Below are positions 17,335 to 26,000 of a DNA stretch of 55,798 bases, piece after piece. The notes under the pieces were generated by a model. The model saw nothing but the letters and a program-made list of their open reading frames with translations, was not told the origin of the DNA and did no database searches. Both the position numbers and the translations under genes were made by a program. Position 1 is the stretch's first letter. Every line of letters starts with the position of its first letter. This DNA comes from Verrucomicrobiaceae bacterium (GTDB lineage Bacteria > Verrucomicrobiota > Verrucomicrobiia > Verrucomicrobiales > Akkermansiaceae), in NCBI GenBank assembly GCA_027491155.1, contig JAIXWR010000004.1, positions 1-55,798 of the forward strand. The letters run 5' to 3'.

Positions 17335-18275
17335 TTCGACGCCCGGCGCCATCCGAGCGGGCTGCGCTTCAAGCTGCCAAGGGTGAACTCCCGCACGAAC
17401 GACGCGTAGGACGGAATGTACGGCGCACCCCGTTCCTTCAACTCTCCCGCCAGCGCCTTGTGAACCTCCGGCAAATGATGCCACGGCACCCCCGGATACA
17501 GGTGATGCTCCAGATGGTAGTTCTCGTTGCACATGAAGTAGCGCACCAGCGGCACCGTCAGGATGCTGCGCGTGCCGCGGATCTCGTCGTCGGCTTCCTC
17601 CAACAAGGTGTGCTGGCTCATCCCGCGGATGTTCACCATCGTGTTGATGAACAACATCGGGATCACCCAGCCGTGCCACAGCCAGACCGCGGGCAGCGGT
17701 GAAAGCCAGACCGCCGCGATCAAGGCGGCCGTCGCGGCCACTTCCGCCACGATGCCGGCCCGCGCCGCCGCCGTGCCGTGCTTGAAGCCAAGAATCGGGA
17801 TTGCAACGATATACACCGGATAGCCAACCAGCAGCCGCGCCCAGTTCATGCAAAAAACCAGCCAGGTCCAGCGGGTGTAGTTCGCGTAGTGGTCGGGATC
17901 GCCCTCCTCGCCGAGATGCGCGTGATGCCGCAAATGCAGCACCCGGTAGGCCGAGCAATTCTGCAAGACCGGGATCGCGCAAGCCGCGCCTAACAGGTCG
18001 TTCAGGATCCGGTTCCGCGACAGCGTGCCGTGCACCGCCTCGTGCGTGAACAGGCTGATCCCGTGCAAGGACGCCGCCGCCAGCAGATAGACCGGGGCGA
18101 TCAGCAGGAACTGCCACCAGGCGCTCACCCGTTCCGCCGCCATCACGGCTACCACGGCCGCCACCGCATAGAGCACGAGGAAGCTCAGCAACCGCGCGCC
18201 ATGCCGCCAGGCCTGCCGGCCGTGGCAGTCGCGCAGCAGTTCCGGCGCGAGCCGGGGCAGGGCTTCAGGGTTCAT
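17331..18275 (-). CDS. Membrane fatty-acid desaturase-like diiron enzyme
   Basis: 314 aa, with hydrophobic segments at ~28-46, 54-72, 134-165 and 172-215. All three histidine boxes are present: HEAVH (78-82), HLRHH (114-118) and NYHLEHH (252-258). These bind the non-heme diiron site of the FA_desaturase superfamily (desaturases, hydroxylases, ketolases). The start ATG at 18275 lies inside the last codons of the HDO gene (11-nt overlap), and the stop overlaps the next start. In this setting the substrate could be a free or lipid-linked acyl chain; regiochemistry cannot be predicted. Confidence 0.87.
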   Translation of the reverse strand: MNPEALPRLAPELLRDCHGRQAWRHGARLLSFLVLYAVAAVVAVMAAERVSAWWQFLLIAPVYLLAAASLHGISLFTHEAVHGTLSRNRILNDLLGAACAIPVLQNCSAYRVLHLRHHAHLGEEGDPDHYANYTRWTWLVFCMNWARLLVGYPVYIVAIPILGFKHGTAAARAGIVAEVAATAALIAAVWLSPLPAVWLWHGWVIPMLFINTMVNIRGMSQHTLLEEADDEIRGTRSILTVPLVRYFMCNENYHLEHHLYPGVPWHHLPEVHKALAGELKERGAPYIPSYASFVREFTLGSLKRSPLGWRRASK

Positions 18276-18999
18276 CGCTGGCGGCCGCATGAAGGTCTTC
18301 GTAGAGCCGGTTGAACAGGTGCAGTCCGAGCACGATCCCGTCCTCCACCGCCGCCCTTGCCGACGCGTCGCGGTTCCACGCGCCGTCCACCACCTTGAAA
18401 AAGTCCGCCGCATGGCGCTTGTCGATCTGCGCGTGCAGCTTGTAGTGCACCAGCTCGTCCGGCGCGATCCAGCCGCGCTCGACCACCTTGCGGCCGATCA
18501 GCTCGCAGATGTCGGCAAAGGCATACTCGATGGTGCCCATGCAGCCGAAGGCCGTCTCGACCCGCTCCATCATGCAGGCTCCAATCAGCCCCGTGTTGAA
18601 TGCCCGGACTTCCGGTCCCTCCCGCTCCTTCGCCATCTCCGCGCCGCCGATCCCCAGCGTCCGCAGGAAGGCGAGAAAGGTCAGGTCGTGCGCCAGCGCC
18701 GGATCGAAGCCGGGTTGAACCCCTTCGTCGTCGAAGCCGTGCTCCTCGGACAGGTTGTGGATAAGCCCCTGCCGTGACGCCGAATCCGGCATCCGCGCCG
18801 TGAGCGCCGCCATCGGCCGCGAAAAGTAGCGCACGGCGAAAAAAAACTGCTTCTGCGACCGCACGAAGCGCCCGCGGCTCATCGCATCGTCCCGGAGCGA
18901 GGTGAAGTAGGCATTCCCCAGAATCGGCCGCCGCGCGGTCCAACCCTCGACGCACTCCATCAGCGACGATGTCTTGCACGTGCCCTTGTTGCTTTTCAT
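18265..18999 (-). CDS. HDO-fold diiron oxidase-like protein (iron-containing redox enzyme, CADD/PqqC/TenA-like)
   Basis: 244 aa, all-helical. Candidate metal ligands of the heme-oxygenase-like diiron oxidase family are visible: NLSEEHG (84-88), Glu158 in GTIEYAFADI, and the HxxxDxxH signature HAQIDKRH (His189, Asp193, His196). Family members (CADD, UndA, SznF and relatives) do unusual O2 chemistry such as decarboxylation, C-C cleavage and N-oxygenation. It is the first gene of the tightly coupled set HDO, desaturase, DUF3419, GNAT, which suggests that two different diiron enzymes modify one product. The start MKSNKGTCKTSSL has no signal peptide, so it is cytoplasmic. Confidence 0.75.
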   Translation of the reverse strand: MKSNKGTCKTSSLMECVEGWTARRPILGNAYFTSLRDDAMSRGRFVRSQKQFFFAVRYFSRPMAALTARMPDSASRQGLIHNLSEEHGFDDEGVQPGFDPALAHDLTFLAFLRTLGIGGAEMAKEREGPEVRAFNTGLIGACMMERVETAFGCMGTIEYAFADICELIGRKVVERGWIAPDELVHYKLHAQIDKRHAADFFKVVDGAWNRDASARAAVEDGIVLGLHLFNRLYEDLHAAASDEP

Positions 19000-19258
19000 G
19001 GGAGTTGCTTGGGTCGCAGGGTGTGAATTCCGGAAGATATCGTCCCGGGGCAGTGCTCCGGCGGCACACGCCCTTCAACCTGACAATGCTGGACCGGATG
19101 CCACCAGCCGATCAATCGAAACCTTTTACGCGATCATCGATCCGATCAATGAAGCCTCAGAGGCCGCGTCAACCGGAACGGTGGCGGAGTGGGTCTGCGA
19201 CTTCACTCCCATCGCTGTGGACCAACGCCGTCGTCCGACCGTAGCGCTCCCCGACATC
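19000..19258. other. Intergenic gap inside the leftward cluster
   Basis: This 259-bp stretch separates the membrane-protein stop from the HDO start. It contains the interrupted near-repeat GATCAATCGAAACC / GATCCGATCAATGAAG around 19110-19151, but no clear -35/-10 pair and no terminator hairpin were recognised. It is the most likely place for an internal promoter of the four-gene HDO cassette. Confidence 0.4.
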
Positions 19259-19876
19259 CTACCTCCCCGCCCCGCCCAACCCGCACCCCGCCCGGTAAAA
19301 TCCGACCAGCGCCAGGGCCTGGATCACATGGAACACGTCATTGTGATTGAAGCCCGGCGAAAGTCCCCAGCCCGACTGCTGCACCCATCCCGCCACCGCC
19401 GACAATCCCACACCCGCAAGCATCCACGCGCTCCACTTCCGCCGCAGCACCAACGCGGCGACCACCCACGCCAGCATCGCCAGACCGTAATCGATCATCG
19501 CCACCCGGAAATCCGGCCACGCCATCACCGCGGCCAGCGACAGCAGGAACTTCACGCCCACCACCCCCGTCCAGCCCCGCCCGCGCGGACCGATCTCGTG
19601 GATCAGGCTCATCGCCATCGTCAGGCCCATCCCGCAGATCAAGGCCAGCACCAGCCGCCACCAGACCGCGTCCACCGCCGCGGAAAAGTTCGGCGCGAAC
19701 CCGTGATACAGTCCGCCGACCAACGCCGATACCGCCATCGCCCCCATCGCGGCGCACCACCCGATCGCCGCGCGGTTCTCCGACGTCACCTGCCGCCGCA
19801 GCCGCCATGCCAGCCAGCCGCCGAGCCCCGCCAGCAGCAGGTCGGTCGCCAAGGTCGCCGGTTCGTGGATCGTCAC
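19259..19876 (-). CDS. Multi-pass membrane protein (DUF6962/CREST-like?)
   Basis: 205 aa, about seven hydrophobic segments. It begins with GTG at 19876, overlapping the FAD-oxidase stop (GTGA), so it is translated by coupling. Conserved-looking polar residues sit within membrane segments: ALVGGLYHG, MSLIHEIG, and FNHNDVFHVIQ near the C-terminus followed by FYRAG. Spaced histidines in TM segments recall CREST-superfamily hydrolases (ceramidase/PAQR-like), but the match is by pattern only. It could equally be a DUF6962-type protein of unknown role. Its fixed position after the oxidase suggests they act on the same membrane-associated substrate. Confidence 0.55.
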   Translation of the reverse strand: MTIHEPATLATDLLLAGLGGWLAWRLRRQVTSENRAAIGWCAAMGAMAVSALVGGLYHGFAPNFSAAVDAVWWRLVLALICGMGLTMAMSLIHEIGPRGRGWTGVVGVKFLLSLAAVMAWPDFRVAMIDYGLAMLAWVVAALVLRRKWSAWMLAGVGLSAVAGWVQQSGWGLSPGFNHNDVFHVIQALALVGFYRAGCGLGGAGR

Positions 19877-21273
19877 GGCATTTCGAAAAGGTTCCGGTGA
19901 TGCCGCCACCACTCGCTCTGGAAGCGCCCCTCGGGATCGTGCTTCTCCTTCAAGCGCAGGAATTCCGCGAACTGCGGATAGGCCCGCTCGATCTGGTCGC
20001 AGCGAGCCCAGCGGTGATAGGTGAGGAAGAAACTCCCGCCGAAGGACAAGGCGAGGTCGATCAGGTCGCGGAAAGCCCCCGCCGCCGCCTCGATCCCCGC
20101 CTCGTCGTGTTCGACGTGCAGGTTGAAGATCACGCAGGCGAAGTCCTCCCGCGCCCAGGCCAGGAAGCTTTCCCCGTCGCGGCGGATCAAACGCACCGTG
20201 CCGTAGATCACCGGCACCGCGCCGTCCTTCAAGCGCCCCGCCGCCGCCGCCATGAACTCCACCAGCCGCTCCCGCGGAACATACAACTCGCTGATCATCT
20301 CGCTGGCCGGCACCAACGCGCCGCACTCCCGGTCGAGCTCCGCATGGTAGTCGTCGAGATAGACGCTGAGCTGATGCGTGTCCGACCAGTAGAGTGCGCC
20401 GTGGGTCCGCAGGTAGAACGACGAATACACCTCGAAGACCTTCGCCCGGTCGTCGTGCGCCAGCCGGATCAATTCCTCCCAATGATGCCGCTCCAGCTCC
20501 TCCCGCCGCTCCGGCATCTCGCGGTCCGGCGCGACCGGCCGGTAGCTCGAAAGGACACCGCGGCGCAGGAAATCCGGCGAACGCTCGTCGATCGAAAACT
20601 GGAAGTCGCCGAAACGGCAGCCCTCCGCCATCCGCGTTTCCAGCGCGGGCAGCAAGCGGTCGATCGTCGTCACTTCCACCAAGCGCTCCATCTTCATCCG
20701 CGGCGCCAGCCGCAGGCAGACCGAGGTGATCACGCCGAAGCACCCGTAGCCACCGATCGCCAGCCGGAACAACTCCGCGTTCTCCTCCCGGCTGCAGCGC
20801 CGCACCTCGCCCGCGGCATCGACCAGCGTGAAAGCCTCCACATCGCCGATGATCGGCCTGAAATCCAGCCCACGGCCGTGGATGTTCGCCGCGAGCGAGC
20901 CGCCCAAGGTCAGGTCGTCCGCGCCGGTCTGCTTCTGGCGGATGCTCCACACGACTTCCTCCCCCGCCTGCCGAGCGTGGAGTCCCTCGATCAGTTCCGG
21001 CCATTTCAAACCCGCCCCGGCCTCGATGGTGCCGTGCTCGCGGTCCAGCTCACCCAGATCTGTTAGACCGGTAAGATCCAGCAACAAGGTCCCTTCGCCA
21101 AACTGCTGGCCGCCCATCGCATGACGCGCCCCGCAGATCGACACCGCCATCCCATCCGCAGCCGCCTCCTTCAAGGCCGCCACCACCTCCGCCTCCGAAG
21201 CCGGACGAAGCACCCGCGCCACCCGCGTCGGGTTCAGCTTCGAGTGGATGTCGTTGCAAAGGATGCCGATCAT
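19873..21273 (-). CDS. FAD-linked oxidase (VAO/PCMH fold; DprE1/aldonolactone-oxidase/DWARF1-like)
   Basis: 466 aa from ATG 21273. The PCMH-type FAD-binding domain is clear: VARVLRPASEAEVVAALKEA, SICGARHAMGGQQF (usual histidine region), LGGSLAANIHGRGL, and GVITSVCLRLAP. The C-terminal half holds the substrate domain and ends with the typical HDPEGRFQSEWW. The frame extends to a GTG at 21303, but those ten codons lie in a degenerate copy of the upstream methyltransferase tail (repeat A). The ATG at 21273 overlaps that remnant's stop (ATGA) and is the natural start. It is followed by a GTGA-coupled membrane protein. The substrate may be a sugar, sterol or lipid alcohol; undetermined. Confidence 0.85.
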   Translation of the reverse strand: MIGILCNDIHSKLNPTRVARVLRPASEAEVVAALKEAAADGMAVSICGARHAMGGQQFGEGTLLLDLTGLTDLGELDREHGTIEAGAGLKWPELIEGLHARQAGEEVVWSIRQKQTGADDLTLGGSLAANIHGRGLDFRPIIGDVEAFTLVDAAGEVRRCSREENAELFRLAIGGYGCFGVITSVCLRLAPRMKMERLVEVTTIDRLLPALETRMAEGCRFGDFQFSIDERSPDFLRRGVLSSYRPVAPDREMPERREELERHHWEELIRLAHDDRAKVFEVYSSFYLRTHGALYWSDTHQLSVYLDDYHAELDRECGALVPASEMISELYVPRERLVEFMAAAAGRLKDGAVPVIYGTVRLIRRDGESFLAWAREDFACVIFNLHVEHDEAGIEAAAGAFRDLIDLALSFGGSFFLTYHRWARCDQIERAYPQFAEFLRLKEKHDPEGRFQSEWWRHHRNLFEMP

Positions 21274-21335
21274 CTCGCGATGGAGAATCAAAGGCAGACC
21301 CACTCGCTGCGGGCGAGGCGGATTTCAAGGAGCCC
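21232..21335. repeat. Repeat A: duplicated methyltransferase-tail/FAD-oxidase-head junction
   Basis: This 104-bp direct repeat matches repeat B (21948-22042), by eye about 82 of 93 aligned bases plus a 9-bp gap and two 1-bp indels. It contains the living 5' end of the FAD-oxidase gene plus a dead copy of the methyltransferase C-terminus. Read on the minus strand, the latter gives LLEIRLARSEWVCL, a stop, then FSIAR and a stop. Confidence 0.8.
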
Positions 21336-21373
21336 CCGCGGGATTCCGACCCGGACCACCGGTTCGGCCGGTT

Positions 21374-21859
21374 TCAAGGATCCTTATCGCCGTCACCTTC
21401 TTCTTTCGCCTCTTCAGCCTCCTTCAAGAGCTTCTTGAAGACGCGGTCGTCCTCCGCAAACTGGGCGTAGCTTGCGGAAGCGAGCATTTTCTCGGTCTTC
21501 GGGTCGACGATGATGACGATCGGAATGGCATTTCCCTTCTTGGTCGCCTCGCCCAGGGCGCCCCGCAGGCTGGCCGGCGCGTGGCTCGTGTCCTTCCCTT
21601 CTCCGAAAACCAGGACGGTTCCCTTGTTGGACTTGTAGGACTTGATGGCCGCGTCCGTACCCGCAGAGCATTTCGGGCATGAGGACTCGAGTTCGCTCCA
21701 CATGTAAACGAGCAGCTTGTCCTCCGAAGCGGCCTTGGACTTGGCTTCGGCGTAGGTATCCACGGTGAAGACCCCCTTGGGAGGTTTCGGAGCCCTGCCT
21801 GCCGCTTCGGAAATCGCAAAAGCTCCCAGGCAAAGGAAGATGGATAGAAATTTTTTCAT
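21374..21859 (-). CDS. Secreted thioredoxin-like protein with CPKC motif, flanked by direct repeats
   Basis: 161 aa from ATG 21859; the frame extends seven codons upstream but MKKFLSIFLCLGAFAISEA is a clean signal peptide. The core shows EDKLLVYMWSELESSCPKCSAG, GTVLVFGEGKDTS and IPIVIIVDPKTEKML, a thioredoxin-like beta-alpha pattern with CPKC, and an acidic tail (EEAKEEGDGDKD). It resembles the protein at 9269-9694 in length, signal and CPKC spacing. It sits between two copies of a ~100-bp junction repeat, which suggests it was inserted between the methyltransferase and FAD-oxidase genes. Its role (disulfide or metal handling in the envelope) is inferred. Confidence 0.6.
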   Translation of the reverse strand: MKKFLSIFLCLGAFAISEAAGRAPKPPKGVFTVDTYAEAKSKAASEDKLLVYMWSELESSCPKCSAGTDAAIKSYKSNKGTVLVFGEGKDTSHAPASLRGALGEATKKGNAIPIVIIVDPKTEKMLASASYAQFAEDDRVFKKLLKEAEEAKEEGDGDKDP

Positions 21860-21947
21860 GGTGCTTGGGTATGGTCGCACGCTCCCGGGGCGTCAAGGTG
21901 CAAAACCCATCGCCTGGCTTCCCAGACCCGCCCTTCCTCTATCTCTT

Positions 21948-22042
21948 GTTCCGCTTCGAGTTGCGAGGGCCGCCGGTCATCTCGCGATGGGAGAACAGAG
22001 GCAGACACACTCGCCGCGGGCGAGGCGGATTTCACCGAGCCC
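21948..22042. repeat. Repeat B: second copy of the junction repeat
   Basis: This 95-bp direct repeat of 21232-21335 holds the living methyltransferase C-terminus (EIRLARGECVCLCSPIAR) and a dead 13-codon start of the FAD oxidase. The dead start (minus strand MTGGPRNSKRNKR then stop) aligns with the oxidase N-terminus MIGILCN...SKLN after a three-codon deletion. Together with repeat A it brackets the thioredoxin-like gene. Confidence 0.8.
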
Positions 22043-22852
22043 GTGCGGAGCCAGGATCTCGTCGCGCAAGGAGGCGTCATCGGCCACCTCCGGATTCACG
22101 AGACCGCAAGACGCGAGAAAGTCCGGTAAACGGTCGCGCCGGATGCCCCAGAGGAAGGGCTCGCTGCGCCATTTCAGCCAGGCCGCGACCAGCGGGTTCT
22201 GGCCGCGGAAGCCGATCGAGCCCGCCTCGTTTTCCTCCATGAAGGTGAAGATCACCCGCCCCGCCGGTCCCGCGAGGCTCGCGAAGTCCCGCAGCAAAGC
22301 CGCCACCCGCTCCTCGCGGAGATACATCGTCAGACCCTCGGCGACGAAGACCGTGGAGGGCCCGGGCTCCAGCTCCGGCAACTCCCGCAAGGATCGCGTC
22401 GCGAGGTCGAGCGTCGCGAAGGAAAAGTTCGCCGCCCCACCCGTGGCCCGGCGCTTCACGGCTTGCGTCGCGGGATGATCCAGCTCCAGGAAATCCACCT
22501 CCGGGAACTCCGCGTGCAGCCGCCAGGCCAGCGTGTCGAAACCCGCGCCCGCGATCACCACGCGGCGCGCACCACCGGCCAGCGCCTCCCTGACCCCGGT
22601 CTCGATCCGCCTTTTGCGGGCGAGGTAGTGCGGGACGATCCCCGGCACCATCAAGTCCATGCCGCGGAAGAAGGCCGCCCGTGCCAGGGCGTTCCGCCGG
22701 GTCAGCCCGAAGGCTCCACCCGAACCAAGGATGCGCCGGAGAATCTCCGCCTCGCCCGCCGCGACCAGCTTGCGGAGCTTCTCGTCCTCCGAGGCCAGCA
22801 CGATGCTCCGCGCCACCAAAGTGGCGGTGTTGCTGGGCCGGTCGTCTCGCAC
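21977..22852 (-). CDS. SAM-dependent methyltransferase, leucine carboxyl methyltransferase (LCM/TIGR00027-like) family
   Basis: 291 aa from GTG 22852. Motifs in order: RPSNTATLVARSIVLASED, VPHYLARKRRIETGV, VVIAGAGFDTLAWRL (SAM motif I), VDFLELDHPATQAVKRR (acidic motif II), STVFVAEGLTMYLRE and IFTFMEEN. These are the signature of the LCM superfamily, which O-methylates carboxylates or hydroxyls of proteins and natural products. An ATG at 22999 has a better Shine-Dalgarno (AAGGAG), but the 49 extra codons come from AT-richer, repeat-like sequence and do not fit the family. It is the first gene of the leftward cluster. The repeats show it once ran directly (ATGA) into the FAD oxidase. Confidence 0.8.
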   Translation of the reverse strand: MRDDRPSNTATLVARSIVLASEDEKLRKLVAAGEAEILRRILGSGGAFGLTRRNALARAAFFRGMDLMVPGIVPHYLARKRRIETGVREALAGGARRVVIAGAGFDTLAWRLHAEFPEVDFLELDHPATQAVKRRATGGAANFSFATLDLATRSLRELPELEPGPSTVFVAEGLTMYLREERVAALLRDFASLAGPAGRVIFTFMEENEAGSIGFRGQNPLVAAWLKWRSEPFLWGIRRDRLPDFLASCGLVNPEVADDASLRDEILAPHGLGEIRLARGECVCLCSPIAR

Positions 22853-23014
22853 GCGGTCTTGATACCGGACTGCCTGCACCGCGTCGATCCAAGCCGGCGG
22901 CGAATCACCCGGAATGGGAATGGGGCGACAACGAAACCTGCGAAACCACGCGAAAATCAAAACATCGATTGACTGGAAAGGAACCCCCGCAAGAGGCATC
23001 CGGCTCCTTCACAC

Positions 23015-23049
23015 CCATCTCTTCAATTTCGTCAATTTCGTCCCTTTCG
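23015..23049. repeat. Short direct repeats in the intergenic gap
   Basis: Overlapping AATTTCGTC-type units (CAATTTCGTCAATTTCGTCCCTTTCGTT) lie between the methyltransferase and the PQQ-dehydrogenase fusion. They are low-complexity filler with no stem-loop and no clear promoter. Confidence 0.4.
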
Positions 23050-23073
23050 TTGTTCCCATCAGCGTCTTCAGGA

Positions 23074-26000
23074 TCACGGATCCACCTCGACCTTCACGAA
23101 CAGCCGCGACGCGCCGGTGGCGGCACCGGGCGGGAGCGAGACGGTCACGACCTCGTAAGCCGGATCGGTCCCGCTGACAGCGACGGATTCTTCGGCAACC
23201 GTCACGTCCGTCCAGCCGATCAGGTCGTCGCTGATCCGGTAGCGGTACTGAATCCCGGCGGTCGCGTGCATGCGCAGACGGCGGTGGGTAAAGCGGAACA
23301 CGCCGGACTGCGGGGCGACCACCAGGAGTTGCGGCGTCGCGCGGAAGTCGTCGATCGCCGCGGGATCGGTGCCGAAGACCCACTCGCCGAAGTTGTCGAG
23401 GCCGTCGCCTTCCGGATTCGCACCTTGCACGCCCTGCGGCGAGGTGTTGTTGCCGAACTTCGCGCTACGCCATTCATCGTAGGTCGCGTAGGGATGGACT
23501 TCCTGGCGGATCCACGCGGCGACCAGTTCCTCGGCCTCGCGGTCGGGCACGGCGGTGGCGAGCGGCGGCATCCGGGTGTAGCCGTTCGCCCCGGCGAGGC
23601 GGTTGAAGAGGATCGAATGCGGCACGTTGCCCGCGACCACCAGCCGGTGGGCGGGATCGAGCGGGGCCTCGACGGTCACACCGTTGAGCAGGCCCGTCTC
23701 CAGCAGCGACAAGGACGCGCGGCCGTCCCAGTTCCCGCCGCCGGTGCCGCCGGACTGGTGGCAATACGCGCAGTTCACGTCGAGGTAGGACCGGACCCGC
23801 GTTTCCAGCGACTGCGCGCTTTCATCCGGCCGGTAGTGGCGCGGCAGCGTGACCGGATCGGCAGTCAGCCCGGCGAGGTAGCCGGTCTGGGAAAGCACGC
23901 CGAGCAGGTTCCCCGACACGCCCGCGATGCTGCCGGCCAGGTTGAGCTGGCGGGTGTTGAACGACAGCGCGTGGCCGGCTTCCGGCGTGTGACAGGTGAT
24001 GCAGGCGGCCCGCGAAGGGATGTCCCAGGTGAGGTTGGATGGAGCGCCGTCGAGCGTGATAGTCAGCGGCACGCTTTCGCCGTCGTCATCGACCAGCAGC
24101 GCGTCGCTGCCGGCCGTATTCCATCGGTAGCTGAGGCCGTAACTGCCGGTCGCGGTCTTCACGAGGAAGCGTGTCTCCAACCGGCGTCGCGGCGAACCGG
24201 CGAGCGGACGTCGGTCGGTCCGCGACTGGCCGTCGATGGTGCGGGTGAAACTTTCCCACTGGGTCGGGTAGTCGAAATGCTTCACCCAGATCATGCCGGC
24301 CGGATAGGTCCACGGCGCGTCCTTCGAGTAAGCTACGGTATCCGTCGTGTTTTGGATCAGGAACCAGCGTTTCTTTTCCGCGTGGTCGGACCAGAAGCGG
24401 AGGTTCGGCTCGTAGAAGTGGCCGCCGGGATTCGGGGTGAGGTCGGCAAGGTCGGCGAAGAAGTTGGTCGCGGAAAGCGTCGGCGGGACGCTGCTGTCGT
24501 CGCTGCCGAGCGTCAGCCGCTTGATGCTCCCCGTGCCGGGGTTGACGCCGTTGTTGCCGCGGTCGAGCAGCAGGATCCCGTCGCCGGCGGGATCGGGCAG
24601 CAGTCCGACGATGGCGACCTCGCCGGCCAGGCGGTCCACCACCGGCGGGCCGGCACCGCGCTGGACGCTCCAGAGGTTCCCGGAGACGTAGTCGGCGCAG
24701 ACATACTTGCCGGTAAGGCCGGGCAGCGAGGTGCCGCGGTAGATGAAGCCGCCGGTGATCGACTGGCCCTGATAAGCACCGCCGCCGTGGGTGTAGTCCC
24801 ACAAGGGTGCGGTCAGCGTCGCCGCGGATTGAGGTGCGCCGTTGAGCAGGTTCCCCGTGCGCGGGCCGGCCTGGCTTCCCTCGCGCCAGCCCCAGCCGCC
24901 GTTGCCACCGGGGAGGAAGACGGTGAGTTCCTCGCGGGCGCTGCGGCCGACGTCGGCCACCCAGAGTTCGTCCACGCTGCCGTTGCCGTCCAGGTCTTCC
25001 GCGGAGAACTGCCATGGATTGCGCAGGCCGGTGACGAAAATCTCGGTGCGGACCTTGGCGGGATCGATCTCGACGCCGTTGAAGGAGTTCACGCCGACCA
25101 GCGGGTTGTCGGGCGGGATGGCATAGCGGGCCACCCCGGCGGGTCGCGGGATCACGAGGTCGGCGTCGTTGCCGGCGGGATCGGCGTCGGGCCCGGGATC
25201 CGCGTTCGGCGGCAGGCTGCCCGGGCGCTTGTCGACGTCGATGCGGATGATGCACGACCACAGGTTGCGATCGACGTGCTGGGAGTTGTTGTGGGCGTCG
25301 TCCTGAGTGCCCTCGTCCCCGAAGGCGACGTAAAGGTAGCCGTCGGGGCCGAACTCGCAGGTCCCGATGTTGTGGTAGAGGTCGTCGTTGTCCTGCTCGA
25401 TGAGGATTTCCTCCGGGCCCGCGGTGTAGGGCGGGCTGGTCTGACAGGTGAAGCGCGAAAGCCGGACGGTGCCGGCGGCCGAGTTGTAGGTGACGTAGAT
25501 CCGGCCGTTGTTCGCCCAGTCGGGATGGGCGGCGATGCCCTTCATCGCGAGCTCGTTGTTGTCGTGAGCGACCGAGGCGCTGTGGTCGAGCACGAGGACC
25601 TTGGCCGGCGCGTTGACGTCGGGAATCAGGTAGATCCGGCCGTCCCCTTCGGCGACGAAGAGTTTCGAGGCATCCCCCGGCACCGTGCTGAAGCCGTGCG
25701 GCGAGTCGAAGTTGATGCCGGGAAAGGCGTCCTCGATCCGCAGCGCGCCGACCGGAGGTGAGGCGGGCATTTCGACGAAGGCGGAGTTGAAGCGCGGGGC
25801 GGCGGTGAAGTTCACCGTCACCGTGGCCGTGTCCGTGAACGTGCTGCCGGCTCCCTGGATCCGGTAAACGAAGGAGTCCGAAGCCGGGGTGCCCGAGAGA
25901 TGCTGATAGAAAATGGTGCCGTCGGGTTTCACGGTCGCCGTGCCGTGGGACGGCGGGCTGAGCACGGTCAAGGTGGAGGCGGCGAGCAAGCCGGTGTCGT

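Noticed and set aside
15329..18999. Simple betaine-lipid (BtaA/BtaB) synthesis operon
   Set aside because: No BtaB-type N-methyltransferase is adjacent; the HDO enzyme, desaturase and GNAT are not part of that pathway, and the LCM-type methyltransferase upstream is a different family.
21274..21303. GTG start of the FAD oxidase at 21303
   Set aside because: The ten added codons lie in the degenerate methyltransferase-tail repeat. ATG 21273 overlaps the remnant stop exactly.
22853..22999. 49-codon N-terminal extension of the LCM methyltransferase from ATG 22999
   Set aside because: Despite a good AAGGAG signal, the region is AT-richer, its product (FRRFRCRPIPIPGD) does not resemble the family, and homology-like sequence begins at RPSNTATLVARS. 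Kept only as an alternative.
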